Positions 1-10,274 of a DNA stretch of 64,000 nucleotides are shown here, one piece after another. Source of the DNA: Cladobotryum mycophilum (lineage: Eukaryota > Ascomycota > Sordariomycetes > Hypocreales > Hypocreaceae); contig JAVFKD010000002.1 in the NCBI GenBank assembly GCA_036429605.1, forward strand, positions 3,224,001 to 3,288,000. Reading direction: 5' to 3'. The translations under genes and the position numbers were made by a program. The notes below the pieces were generated by a model, which worked only from the letters and a program-made list of their open reading frames with translations, was not told the origin of the DNA and did not search any database. Position 1 is the stretch's first letter. Every line of letters starts with the position of its first letter.

Positions 1-1225
1 AGCGCAGTCTGCGCACGTTGACTATACACCGGCATCTTGTGAATGATAGCCGAAAATGCTGGCAATCACAGAACGTTCAAGTCCCTATGGTTCTTATATG
101 TTGATCGCTGTATGAGACAGAGCGGCTTGGTGTTGAAGGGGCGAGTGCGGTGGGATGCCAGCATATCGGGCGCGAAGCTACACCAGCAGATGTATCCGAA
201 GCGGTTCGCCTAACATTCCTCCGCAGGTATATGGATCTTAGGGGGAGTGAATCGGGTCGCCTTAGGTATTATTGAGTCAACAGTATAAAGAGGGATTATT
301 TGTTGTAGAAATAATTTAGGGATAATACTAATACTGGAAATATGTAGGTCGATTTGTCTACTTCATGTTAAGCACATGGACAAATGGGGTCATGTAGAAC
401 GGCCGCACAGACCACCTTGAATCGCATTAAATTCAAGGTCCGTTGCACATGTCCAAGACATGATCCGCAACTTTGGAACCACCGTTCGGTTCCTACGAGT
501 TAATACCTACAGACAATCATTCCTATATCTTGATGTACTTATTATGCATAGATCTAAGCTCATACTTATTCTACGACATTCTCCACGAAATATTCTTTGA
601 AAAAAGCGAAAAAGTACCTTAGTAGAGGTACCTAGATCCAACCCGCTGGAGGTGGGGGGATATGTACCTAGTGACTTCGCATCCCGTGAAACTTCAATTT
701 GGCGCAAATTGTAACGGCAAGGGGCCATATTTCGCCTTGGGCTCTTCACAATACCGACGTACTCGTAATAGAAATAAGGGGGTGCAACATCATACTAGGA
801 TGTACATACTACTCCGTATTCTGGTATATATGAAACTAAAGAGTGTATGATTCCAAGGGTTTCTTTTGTTTCGAACCCGCAATAAGAATACAGTTGTTCC
901 AAATGCCATGCTTGAGTTATCATTTTATTGCATGGTAAAACGGTAAAGCATCAGCGTCTAATCGCTCCGTCAGAGCATACTTTACGTCTGCTGGTTCCAC
1001 TAAAGGCAGTAAAAGTTCTGTAAACTACCTAGTATCTATGGTAGAATGCGAAACGGGGGCAATAGAATAGCAACAGTAATCGCCGTTTTGTTGGCGGGTA
1101 TCACAAAAATCAAGAGTCTTTAATTCCCTTTCCATCATCATTTCCTAATATCGTATCCGAAACTCATTGTGGAGAGTCATCCAATTTCCAACACTCGTCC
1201 TTCGTTGGCGTAGTTGCGTTACCGA
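1..1225. other. intergenic, no gene seen
   Basis: I see no supportable gene here. Short open frames exist but none resembles a known protein or shows good intron signals. The stretch is AT-rich in places and carries one copy of the 9-mer TACTCCGTA (810-818) and a GGTACCTA (628-635), both of the kind found in other intergenic stretches of this window. Confidence 0.6.
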
Positions 1226-1567
1226 TTAGAGGGTGGACACCATCTCGTCTTCCTCAACCCTGATGGAATGCTCAACACCCAAAGCTTGCACCGTTTCAAG
1301 GGCCTTCTCAGGCGCGATGACCGCGAATCCCCTATCTCCCAATTAGTGTATGTCGTAAACAGACATAGCCATCCAGAAGTACCTAATGATAGTATAGTCA
1401 TGGGTAATCTTCCCGCCCGCCTTGATAATATCGGCCCTGATTTTACTGACAACAGAATCTGGGGTGGCGTCGTTATCGAACCAAACGATGGCGGATTTCT
1501 TCTGATCGACAGCCAGCGCGGCAGGAACAACTGCCAGGGCCGTGGCGACGTATGCTAAAAACTTCAT
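1226..1567 (-). CDS. secreted peptidase inhibitor I9-like protein
   Basis: A 96-residue protein in two exons (1383..1567 and 1226..1331) joined over a 51-base GT-AG intron that splits an Arg codon. Residues 1-19 (MKFLAYVATALAVVPAALA) form a clear signal peptide, so the product should be secreted. The rest is a compact domain containing KSAIVWFDNDATPDSVV, a DYTIIRGFAV segment across the splice and an acidic end (VEEDEMVSTL). This is the pattern of the inhibitor I9 family, the subtilisin-propeptide-like fold also found in yeast Pbi2 and mushroom proteinase-A inhibitors. Many relatives lack a signal peptide and act in the cytosol or vacuole; here a target outside the cell, or a foldase role for a secreted subtilisin, is inference. 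The unspliced frame ends soon after the donor site, and splicing restores the conserved C-terminal half, which supports the model. Confidence 0.85.
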
Positions 1568-2271
1568 ATTGATCTTAATTCTGCAGCTTTCTTCGCGGAG
1601 TGATTGGATTAGGCAATGTAGGTTCGTAAATTGTTGGGAGGCGGTTGTTACGCGGCAAGGTAAATGGTTTATTAGAGAAGAGGGATGACGGCACTGTGGG
1701 ACCTAGAAGTGTTGGTTTTAGTTCCCTGGTCCTGCCAACTCGGGAAGGTGGATACCAACTTAGGTAATCATATGGCAGGCAACGGCTTAAATACGGCAAC
1801 AAAAACACTGCCTTAAGGCTAGATAGGTAGGAGAAAGGTCTGGGTAGATAAAGCGGCAATCTAAGGTTTGGTTGTAGTACTAAACAGGTAGAGAATTATT
1901 CGATTTGACACAGTGGAGAGTGTAGGTTGATGCTTGTTTGGTTGGCTCTACTGTGATATACCTTCTGATGCACTTCAGCGGAGCGTTACATCATTTCGAC
2001 ATCTCTTAGCGCCATTGAACCAGCAAGCAGCCTAATGATTTTGTCCACTCAATTGCTAAATGCGGCATAAGAGCCTACTTCAGTGTTTATCTTCGATAGC
2101 TACCTGAAATGCGATGCCTCCTTAGGTTTTACAATTGTGGATTAGTAATTAGAATAGTCTTTAAGTAATACTGTGTACGAGATCCTGACCCAAAGAAGTG
2201 CACATGTTTGATGAGGTAGGATGATTATCCTGACGAAGACAGATGCCTACCATGTGCCTGACGGTTGTCAA
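1568..2271. other. intergenic, no gene seen
   Basis: This lies between the 5' end of the inhibitor gene and the 3' end of the next minus-strand gene. It presumably holds the inhibitor promoter. I see no conserved protein or RNA signal. Confidence 0.55.
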
Positions 2272-3090
2272 TCAGGCTCTTGAACTTTCATGTAGACTGG
2301 CGTTTTCATTCCAGAGGTCTTTTGTTTCCTGCTCTACCGCGCGCATAGCCACCGCTACCGATTCCAATTTGGCAACCACATCAATGACGCCGTTGTTGAC
2401 ACGTTGAAAGTATTCGTCATTTGCCTCGCGGCGTTGTCTGGCAAGCAGAATATCGACTTCTGTCTCTTCTTCCAACTTTGCGCCAAGGCGATCTGCTCCT
2501 CCGCCGCTGCTCCCAGGTCGTCCACTGGCTGTACCACCGGCCGTACTCTTAGCTGCATCAGTTCCTTCTCCCACACCGGGCTTTGGCGGGTCGGATACAG
2601 TGCCCTTCAAGTTCGGTACATCATCACCAGCTGCAGACGTCGCACGGTCACGGAACGTCGTCTCTATAGCGTCATCTGCTTCACTCCTCGCCCAAGCTTG
2701 TGCGAGAGCGATCTGAGCGGCCCGCAGCTCTGCTAGCTTGCGATCATGTTCGGGGCCAAATACGTGGGTGCCTTCTGAAGCCGACAGTTCCACTTCCTCC
2801 AATGTAGCCTGCATCTCAGCCCATAAAGCATCTGTTCTGTCAGACCCACGGGTACTTTCTGTAGGTTGCAATGTGCGAATTTGACGTTGCTGCTCATGCG
2901 GAACTGCACGAGCAGATGCACTGGCATCGAGGTTGGAATGGTCCCATTTCATATTATGAGATCCTGGAACAGGGGCACCGGGTGCCAAGATACCTGGGAG
3001 AGACACATGGGAGGCTCCCGGAGATGGGTGTGAAAATAAAACTGGAGGCGGATCCCGCTGTTTATTTTTAGTTTTGGATGTTAGCGACAT
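2272..3090 (-). CDS. conserved-looking hypothetical protein, 272 aa
   Basis: An intronless 272-residue frame with an ATG start. I do not recognise the family. The N-terminal 60 residues are Pro/Ser-rich and probably disordered. Residues about 90-145 are rich in Glu, Ala and Leu (AELRAAQIALAQAWARSEAD) and look helical. A Gly/Ser/Asp-rich linker follows, then a second helical region near residues 210-265 with a dense charged pattern (ILLARQRREANDEYFQRVN and a VVAKLESVAVAMRAVEQE stretch) typical of a coiled coil. There is no signal peptide or membrane segment. It could be a small coiled-coil adaptor subunit, but that is only a shape argument. It is transcribed divergently from RPS23, sharing a roughly 420-base promoter region that contains TCACGTGA. 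Confidence 0.7.
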   Translation of the reverse strand: MSLTSKTKNKQRDPPPVLFSHPSPGASHVSLPGILAPGAPVPGSHNMKWDHSNLDASASARAVPHEQQRQIRTLQPTESTRGSDRTDALWAEMQATLEEVELSASEGTHVFGPEHDRKLAELRAAQIALAQAWARSEADDAIETTFRDRATSAAGDDVPNLKGTVSDPPKPGVGEGTDAAKSTAGGTASGRPGSSGGGADRLGAKLEEETEVDILLARQRREANDEYFQRVNNGVIDVVAKLESVAVAMRAVEQETKDLWNENASLHESSRA

Positions 3091-3509
3091 GGCATCGTTT
3101 ACAGTTGTTGCTGGCTGTTGACATTCATCGACCAGCTAGCATGCTGTGAGAGACGACTTGAGTAAAGGGAGTAGTACTGAGTTTTCGTGGGTAAGGTGAA
3201 GCTGTTTCGAAACTGCTAAGCTTAAATTAGTTAGTGAGCGTGTTTTCTCGGGCTAAGAATTATCCGAGTAGAAGTACAGGCTATCACGTGAGCCCACAGC
3301 AAATTACCAACACTTTCCCCTCTAGGGCGTGAAAACCCTACCGAGAATTTCAGTCCGCCTAAATCTAGCCTTTGACAATTTGCTGCAGTCACATTACCCA
3401 ACCATTGTCGCGATAATCAACATAAATCGGTACGTCTGAGGCGGGTTGATAGCCTTGCAGCCATCTTTAACATACAGAAGAATCGACATACTAACATTGC
3501 GAAGCAATC
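3091..3509. promoter_or_regulatory. divergent promoter region, RPS23 and hypothetical gene
   Basis: This 419-base gap separates two divergent start codons. It holds a TCACGTGA palindrome (3284-3291) and pyrimidine-rich runs before the RPS23 start. No open frame of interest is present. Confidence 0.5.
3284..3291. promoter_or_regulatory. TCACGTGA palindrome (bHLH/Cbf1-type E-box)
   Basis: An exact eight-base palindrome with a CACGTG core, 219 bases upstream of the RPS23 start and 194 upstream of the divergent gene. The same octamer appears upstream of two other gene starts in this window. Binding by a Cbf1-like bHLH factor is inferred from the motif only. Confidence 0.4.
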
Positions 3510-4004
3510 ATGGCTGGTGGCAAACCCCGTGGTCTCAACGCGGCTCGTAAGCTGCGCACCAACCGAAAGGACCAGAGATGGGCCGACCTTGCCTATAAGA
3601 AGCGTGCTCTGGGCACTGCTTTCAAGTCCTCACCATTCGGTGGTTCTTCTCACGCCAAGGGAATTGTTCTTGAGAAGGTCGGAGTCGAAGCCAAGCAGCC
3701 CAATTCTGCTATCCGAAAGTGTGTCCGTGTTCAGTTGATCAAGAACGGAAAGAAGGTTACAGCTTTCGGTATGTATTCTTCGCACAGAGTGAGATGTACG
3801 GGAAAATGCTGACACTGTTTAATAGTCCCCAACGACGGTTGCTTGAACTTCGTGGACGAGAACGACGAGGTCCTGCTCGCTGGTTTCGGTCGTAAGGGCA
3901 AGGCCAAGGGTGATATTCCCGGTGTCCGATTCAAGGTCGTCAAGGTTTCCGGTGTCGGTTTGCTTGCGTTGTGGAAGGAGAAGAAGGAGAAGCCTCGATC
4001 GTAA
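3510..4004 (+). CDS. RPS23: 40S ribosomal protein S23 (uS12)
   Basis: Small-subunit ribosomal protein uS12, which sits at the decoding centre of the 40S subunit. Two exons (3510..3768 and 3826..4004) flank a 57-base intron that splits a Val codon. The spliced product is 145 residues, the same length as yeast Rps23. Highly conserved segments are visible: [40 protein letters not shown], the decoding loop [10 protein letters not shown] (its Pro is the residue hydroxylated in other eukaryotes) and the C-terminal [16 protein letters not shown]. The intron falls within the VTAF-VPNDGC segment, and reading through it destroys the conserved second half. The start matches the usual position, with the N-terminal MAGGKPRG in place of MGKGKPRG. 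Confidence 0.98.
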
Positions 4005-4246
4005 AGAATTGTTATTTTTGGGAAGGGGGCAATATCACAAATTTCTCATGAGGAGTCCATCGGCTTGATTGCAACGGCATTACAGGTTGGGTTTTGATCA
4101 TGGGGGACTAGGGTTGGAAGATAGATCAAAAAGGTCTCTCCAAAATTTCAAAATTTCAAACCATCCAGCATCACACTTGATCTTGATTTTACCGATGCTA
4201 ATGATGTAGGCCGGTTGTTTGGAACAACTTTACGAATTTCTCAAGT

Positions 4247-5476
4247 CTAGACCCTACGTTCTTCTTTTGGTAGCGCCGTTTCTTCTTTTGCCAACTTCTT
4301 GGCACATAAGAGATAGTCGACAGCTAGGCCAGCACTTATAACGCCGCCAGTTATCCAGCATCCATTCACAAACCACCACCAGCAGTCCTTGACGCTCTTC
4401 AAGTTTACCCTCCTAATCATGATAGCAAGTGTTACAAGCCCCCCGCCACAACTGCCGATGAAAAACGCAGGTCCTGCCCCGGTTGCTGCTCCAGCTGCAC
4501 CGAGAAGAGCTATTTGGGCGATAGCTAGCCCTGTTAGGACTTTCTTAGTATCATTCTCGTGCTTCAGGGCGATGCTCTTGATGCCTGCTTTGGCATCATC
4601 TTTAATATCCATGTGAGCATATATCATATCATACAGGACAGTCCATGCAATATTTGAAGAGTAAAGACAAGCCGCCGCAGTAAGAGCTGAAGAATTGTTA
4701 AGAAGGTCAATACCCAGAGCGGGAAATCCCATGATAGCCCCCCAGGAGAATGTCAATCCAAGGACAAACTGAGGATAATAAGTTATTCTCTTAGCCAATG
4801 GATAAGTGGCAACAAGTAAGAGACTCGGCGTAGCGTAAAAGAAGCAGGATAGTGGGAACTGAAGCAGGATTCCCAGTCCGGCAAGAAGCTGAACCCCAGT
4901 AAACACAAGACCTTCGAAGGGGGTAATTGCGCCGCGAGCAATTGGCCGCAGTCGAGTCCGCCTGACATGAGGATCAAGATTTCTGTCCCAAAGGTCGTTT
5001 ATGGTGCATCCGGCGCCACGCATTATTAGCGCTCCAGAGAAAAATAGGAGCGATGTGCCAACCACTGAAGGGAGAGAGGATACGGGATCTGTCATGGGAG
5101 CTGCCATGAGTGTTGAGAAGAGACAGGGAAAGAAGAGATAGTAGGTGCCAGTTGGTTTGTCAATGCGAATCAGCTCAGCGTAGGGAACCCATGATTTAGG
5201 AACCACCGAGAGGATGCCGGCTCCTGATGGCACGTAGTCTGGTAGAGAGAGATTGTCGTTCGGCTTGATTTCACTCTGAGCGACAGGTAATAACTGTTTT
5301 TTAGTTTGGTGATATGAGATTACTTGATGGCCATTGGTCCAAGATTGGCCAGGACTTCTGCAGGTTGCAGGAGAGGATAAGCGAGGGAAGGCTCTGACTG
5401 CTGCAATTGGATTATTTCTATACACCCATTGCGTATTTTTCCAGGTTGAAACCCTGGATAACGCTGCGGGCCTCAT
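4247..5476 (-). CDS. COQ2: 4-hydroxybenzoate polyprenyltransferase, mitochondrial
   Basis: Attaches the polyprenyl tail to 4-hydroxybenzoate, the first membrane-bound step of ubiquinone synthesis, in the inner mitochondrial membrane. It is a single exon of 409 residues. The first 80 or so residues are Arg/Ser-rich and low in acidic residues, consistent with a mitochondrial presequence. The UbiA family follows: LIRIDKPTGTYYLFFPC (about 102-118), the first Mg-prenyl-diphosphate motif NDLWD at 160-164 followed by RRTRLRPIARG, and the second Asp-rich motif YDMIYAHMDIKDD at about 282-294. Seven to nine hydrophobic segments separate these. Both catalytic motifs are intact. It is transcribed divergently from the JmjC gene. 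Confidence 0.95.
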   Translation of the reverse strand: MRPAALSRVSTWKNTQWVYRNNPIAAVRAFPRLSSPATCRSPGQSWTNGHQVISYHQTKKQLLPVAQSEIKPNDNLSLPDYVPSGAGILSVVPKSWVPYAELIRIDKPTGTYYLFFPCLFSTLMAAPMTDPVSSLPSVVGTSLLFFSGALIMRGAGCTINDLWDRNLDPHVRRTRLRPIARGAITPFEGLVFTGVQLLAGLGILLQFPLSCFFYATPSLLLVATYPLAKRITYYPQFVLGLTFSWGAIMGFPALGIDLLNNSSALTAAACLYSSNIAWTVLYDMIYAHMDIKDDAKAGIKSIALKHENDTKKVLTGLAIAQIALLGAAGAATGAGPAFFIGSCGGGLVTLAIMIRRVNLKSVKDCWWWFVNGCWITGGVISAGLAVDYLLCAKKLAKEETALPKEERRV

Positions 5477-6074
5477 GGGTTACTGTGAATCAACGTCAGT
5501 ACAACACAGGAGAGCAGAAAAATAGGAATAGAGAACGTCAAGAATTTCAACCTACATACATTTTCAGTAATTACGTAGCAACAATTAGATTTGCTAGGCT
5601 CTTCTAGACGACTGCGAACAGGACTGTTAATCAAAGTTTAGAAAAAATTGCAGTGCAATTGATCCTCCGAGAGTCCGAGGTTGTCGCCATTCTGCTTAAC
5701 TTGGAGAGTAGTCACGTGATGTGACTGCAGCTAGCTCTGCTTGACAGGTTGGTTGTAGCTTGAAACTCAGCACCTGATTGGATGCGCATTCACGCGCAGA
5801 AGCCATCATCAACTCCAACAACCGCAAGTCACTTACGCGATCATCGCGTTGTTTATTAGGTCAACAGTTATCAGAGTTAATAATTCAGCGTCACTGTCGC
5901 ACAGTAGGTACCAGCACCTGTTCAGCGAACTGGATTCATCAAAGGCAGACCCTTGAAGGGCACATCCACACATCGCTCTGACAGTCTCTCGCCGAGTCTG
6001 GAGCAGTATCGCATTGGCTCTCGAATCTATCGTTGCCGTGCCTTATATGGCTCCCTTTGGATGGCATTGGCAAA
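5477..6074. promoter_or_regulatory. divergent promoter region, COQ2 and JmjC gene
   Basis: This 598-base gap lies between divergent start codons. It contains TCACGTGA (5712-5719) within a longer imperfect repeat of GTCAC/GTGAC elements (5711-5725). I see no gene. Confidence 0.5.
5712..5719. promoter_or_regulatory. TCACGTGA palindrome (bHLH/Cbf1-type E-box)
   Basis: An exact copy of the octamer in the shared COQ2/JmjC upstream region, 236 bases from the COQ2 start. A second GTGAC follows it at 5721-5725. The regulator is inferred from the motif only. Confidence 0.4.
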
Positions 6075-9000
6075 ATGCCTAGTGCTCAACACCCACAAGC
6101 AAAATTCGATCCGATACCTCCAGACCTCGACCTTTACGGACTCGTTGATCGTACCCCAAATTTCAAATGGGTCCAGAGAGTTTCCAGAGCACAAATCCGC
6201 AATCTCGGACAGCAGGAATTTGAGAAGCTCGTTGCAATTCATGTCATAGCTGGCGGCAAGCCTCTAGTCATAGATGGCTGGGATTCTGTTCTGCCCCGGT
6301 GGCTCTTTAGCATGGGGTGGCTCGAGAAGACATATGACAAGAAACGTGAGCGTTTATCTTAACTCTTTTTGTTAAAGCATCAGCTGACGAGATTAATTTC
6401 CAGAGGAAAATGTGCGAGATATATCAAATGCCACCGACATTCCTATGACGACAGGACATTACCTACGGTCTATGAGGCAGCTTACAAACCAATGGACCCC
6501 AACCACATTCCGTGATGAGCGGCGACAGCGTCTGTATCTTAAGGATATTGACTGCCCAGATGAATGGCGCGACGTACTGCAAAAAGTCATTCACCCAAGC
6601 CTTTTCTATTTAAATGAAAATGTCACGAAAATAGGTGGGAAATCAGACCAGGATGAAGACATCTTTCGAAGCGAGGCAACAGCCGCCTCGGCGGGAGATC
6701 TCATGTCCAGCTTACCTGAAGAGATGCGAGCTCAGAATCTCATGTGCTATATCGGCCATGAAGGCACTTACACACCCGCGCACCGTGAAATGTGTGCTTC
6801 GCTAGGCCAGAATATCATGGTTGAAGCCTCTGGTGAAGAAAATGGAGAAAAACCAGGGAGCTCACTCTGGTTCATGACAGAAAGTAAGGATCGTGAGGTC
6901 GTTCGAGAGTATTTCCTTTCTATGCTGGGCCACGATATCGAGATTGAGAAGCATTTTGCCCAGATCAATGCTTGGAAAAAGGCGCCGTTCGATGTATATG
7001 TTGTTGAGCAACGTGCTGGCGATTTTATCCTCATTCCTCCTCTTGCCGCTCACCAAGTCTGGAATAGGGGCACAAGAACCATGAAGGTTGCCTGGAACCG
7101 CACAACCGTAGAAACCCTGGATCTTGCCTTGCATGAGGCGCTTCCTAAAGCTCGACTAGTCTGTCGCGATGAACAGTATAAAAACAAAGCAATCATCTAC
7201 TATACCCTACAAAAATACCACCAGGAGCTTCAAGATACGGAAGAAAAGGCTGAGTTGACGCAGATGAGCTTCATGGGGCTCGGACAAGATATCATCAGAA
7301 ATTCACCGCGTGCGAAGCAGTTGGCAGGAGACTTCAAGAAACTGTTTAGTCTATTTACCGAAATCCTCGTCGATGAAGTGTTTGCATTCAAAGAAAAGGA
7401 TGTTGAGTTTCTTCCCTTCGATTCTTGCGTTACATGTTCCTACTGCCGATCTAATATCTTCAACCGATTCCTTACCTGCAAACACTGCGTACGCCCTCTG
7501 GTTAATGGAGACGAGGATGCATACGACATTTGCATGGAATGTTATGCAATGGGAAGATCTTGCGCATGCCTCTCCGGCTTGCAATGGTGCGAGCAGTGGG
7601 CATGGTCCGACTTGGTAGATAGCTACGAAACTTGGCGTGCCACCGTAATCATGAATGATGGGTTTGTGGATTTGGATCATTCTCCGCAACCATTGGAGGT
7701 TGCTCGGCAAAGGGCGGGTAAGAAGTCGGTCGCTCAAGTATGTCAGGAGGCATTGAAAAGGCGTCCTTGGAAGGACATTACGAAGCCAGATCGCGAAAAC
7801 ACTCCAAGCGACTCCGAGCCAGACGGCGAGGAAAAATCGACCAAAAAACCAAAAAGGAAGAAGAAGAAGGGCGAACTCCTCAGGTGCCACGTCTGCTGCC
7901 ACCGGGATTATAACTACAGGGTCCACACCTGTACTAATCCTGGCTGCACTGAAGGATATTGCTACGGCGTCTTGTATAGAGCCTTTGATATGATGCCTCA
8001 AAAAGTTTTGGAGGATGAGCATTGGCAGTGCCCTAAATGCTTGGGCATATGTAACTGCGGTCATTGCCGTCGTGCCGGCACAACAAACCCATACACGCCA
8101 AAGAACACATCTCTTGGGCACGATACACGGCGAGTCGCCGATGATCGTAGCGTTGAAGCTCTTGTAGACTTTCGAGTTCACAATTTGTCTTGGTTGAAGG
8201 CCGCTGGAGAAGAAAGTCGCAGCAAAACTAGTCGAAGGATGCAACGGCTGCGAGAACAGGCTGACAATGCCAAAGCGCAAGACTTGACGGAACAGGTAGA
8301 GGCAGAACGGAGAATGCAAAATGACATGACTTCTATCCATAATGCAGACGCCAGCATAGACGAAACTTCAGCAATGAACGGATACGGAGACCAGAGTCAT
8401 GTACTTGGCCATACGGACGCTTCTGTGGCTGATTACCCCTTTCATCATTCCAATAGTCAAAATCTCGCGGGGGCTGCGCCAGCGAATAGCACCGACGGTA
8501 TGGCAAATGAACCCAATGATGAGGGTGCCGATGTTTCCTCCTATCCTGACCCTTCGGTCTTTGCGCGACAGCGTATCGGCTTGGGCTATTATGAGCAGGA
8601 TGATACACCTGACAAGATCTTGTTCGACCCCTACCAAGCACCTTCCACAGATTCGATAAGGCTTGATGAGTCTGACGTGCCTGAGTTTGTCAAGAAATCT
8701 ATTAGAGCAGCCAAGAGAAAGGCGAAAAGAGAGAACGAGGATCCAGATTTTGTTGTTGGAAAAAGTCACCACAAGAAACCGAGACTTATCCCTGAACAGA
8801 CGGATTTTCTTGATAGCATGGACCCAGCCCTGTTTGATGAGGGAGACCCCTCTGCCCCGTTCGCTTCCATGACTGTAGCGGAACAGATGGAGCCAAAGGA
8901 AGCTGGCGAGCCACCAGATTCAATGCAAGACGGCCAAGAACGTCAGCCCCAGAAGAGGACAGCACTTTGGTTCGACGCCAATGAACCAGCTTTGCGACAC

Positions 9001-10274
9001 GCCAAGCCACTCACATCCTACGTAGAGATAGAGGATCTTGACGTTGATGACGACGAGGAGCTGGAGCCGGCCATTATTGAGGGTATGCCAGCAGCCGAAG
9101 GCCTAGCAGCACCAAATGATAGCAGCCCAAATCCTATAAATCAGGCTGCCATAGCCGCGGGTTCTCTTTTATCACGGCGCAAACCTGAAAGCGCAATGGC
9201 ACGGGAACCAGAAAAATCCCAAGCGGCAAGCCAAAAGACTAGTCCAAGGAAGCGTGGCCGGCCTCCCAAACGCCTATCTACAGTTGTGTTTGTTCCCGAT
9301 CCAGACACACCAACGCCACCCACCCCATCCGCCGGGCCCGGGAGTATGAAACGAAGAAGAGGTCGTCCAAGGAAGTCAACCTTATCCGTAGTCCAAGCGG
9401 TCCTAGACGAACTCCCTGAGTTAATTGACCGACAGAGCGACGTTGAATCCAGCCATGATCATGGGCTAAAAGTGCGAGATACGAACGCGTTGTCCGATCA
9501 TACACCAAGCGATACTGTCAACGAAAATCAACGTTTACGTCGTGGAAGGCCACGCCGTTCGGGTGTGACCACCATTGCCGCAGCGAGCATGGATATAGAA
9601 AGTGACGCAGGCAGCGATGGAGACTTTCAAATAAGTAATGCAGCTAAAGATAAGCCTCAGCCTAAGAAGAGAGGCCGGCCTCGACGATCAGAGATTGCTA
9701 CAGAGACGTCATCAGCTCGAGAAAGTCTACCAATGAATACTCAGTTCATGACCATGGCAGAACGGATGGCTCTCAAAGGTAAGAGCTTTAAGATGGGCAG
9801 GCGTAAATCGCAAGGCACTGCGACACATGCCGCCATATCTGAAGACACCAAAAATGCTACCTCCCCATCGTCTGAGAATGGAGAAGGGAGCCAGGAGGGG
9901 TTTCCAGAGAGAGCGTCGGATGATGAGAGCATGCACAGCGAGGAGGAGACATCATTAGTAACTTCGCCCCCCGCGAAGGAATCACGGTTGCTTCGAAACC
10001 TGCAAGGCAGGAACGGCCATCGCGGGGACTTAGAATTGTGAGTCTTGCAGATGTGACTACGGAAGCAGAAGAGGCCGAGGATTGGTCAAATTCAGAAGAA
10101 TCCAGCAGTAATGAAGATATACCATCTATGAAACGTGGCTCTGGTACATTTGGCCCTAGAGGCAGCGGTCGGATACAGGGAGAGGCAGTTGGTCTCGGCA
10201 GAGGTAGAGGTGGCGGAGGACGGGGACGAGGACGGGGCCGGGGACGAGGTAGGGGAAAGGGAAGGGGACGGTGA
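6075..10274 (+). CDS. JmjC, 4CXXC_R1 zinc-finger and AT-hook chromatin protein
   Basis: A large nuclear protein. ATG 6075 (context AAAATGCC) is used because codons further upstream in frame are not ATG. The first intron is 6346..6403. The JmjC fold has an intact Fe(II) triad in the form HxE...H (about H217, E219 and H307), so histone or other protein demethylation is possible. A Cys-rich ZZ-like finger (about residues 435-480) and a 4CXXC_R1 finger of the CDCA7 type (about 580-690, CHVCCHRDYNYRVHTC and CPKCLGICNCGHC) follow. Four AT-hooks (RKRGRPPKR, RRRGRPRKS, LRRGRPRRS, KKRGRPRRS) come next. Fungal proteins joining JmjC to this finger, Neurospora DMM-1 probably among them, are linked to limiting heterochromatin or DNA methylation; the match is from memory. 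The 3' end is broken in frame near 9967-9972. Either a base is missing in C6, giving about 1380 aa, or a weak 53-base intron (9958..10010) exists, giving 1362 aa. Both lead to the Arg-Gly-rich tail ending at 10274. Confidence 0.85.
10195..10271 (+). repeat. Arg-Gly repeat-coding tract
   Basis: A purine-rich low-complexity stretch encoding an (Arg-Gly)n tail at the C-terminus of the JmjC protein. The coherent RG frame, directly followed by TGA, is the reason to include this segment in the gene even though the raw upstream frame stops at 10041. Confidence 0.7.

Noticed and set aside
4247..4249. TAG stop of COQ2 as a possible stop-loss editing site
   Set aside because: It is a single terminal TAG at the expected protein length; nothing suggests meaningful read-through.
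6033..6074. Upstream extension of the JmjC protein
   Set aside because: The extra codons begin with TTG, and the first ATG in a good context is 6075.
7351..8340. 329-codon open frame on the minus strand within the JmjC gene
   Set aside because: Antisense to conserved zinc-finger coding sequence, with no recognisable protein. It is explained as a chance frame.
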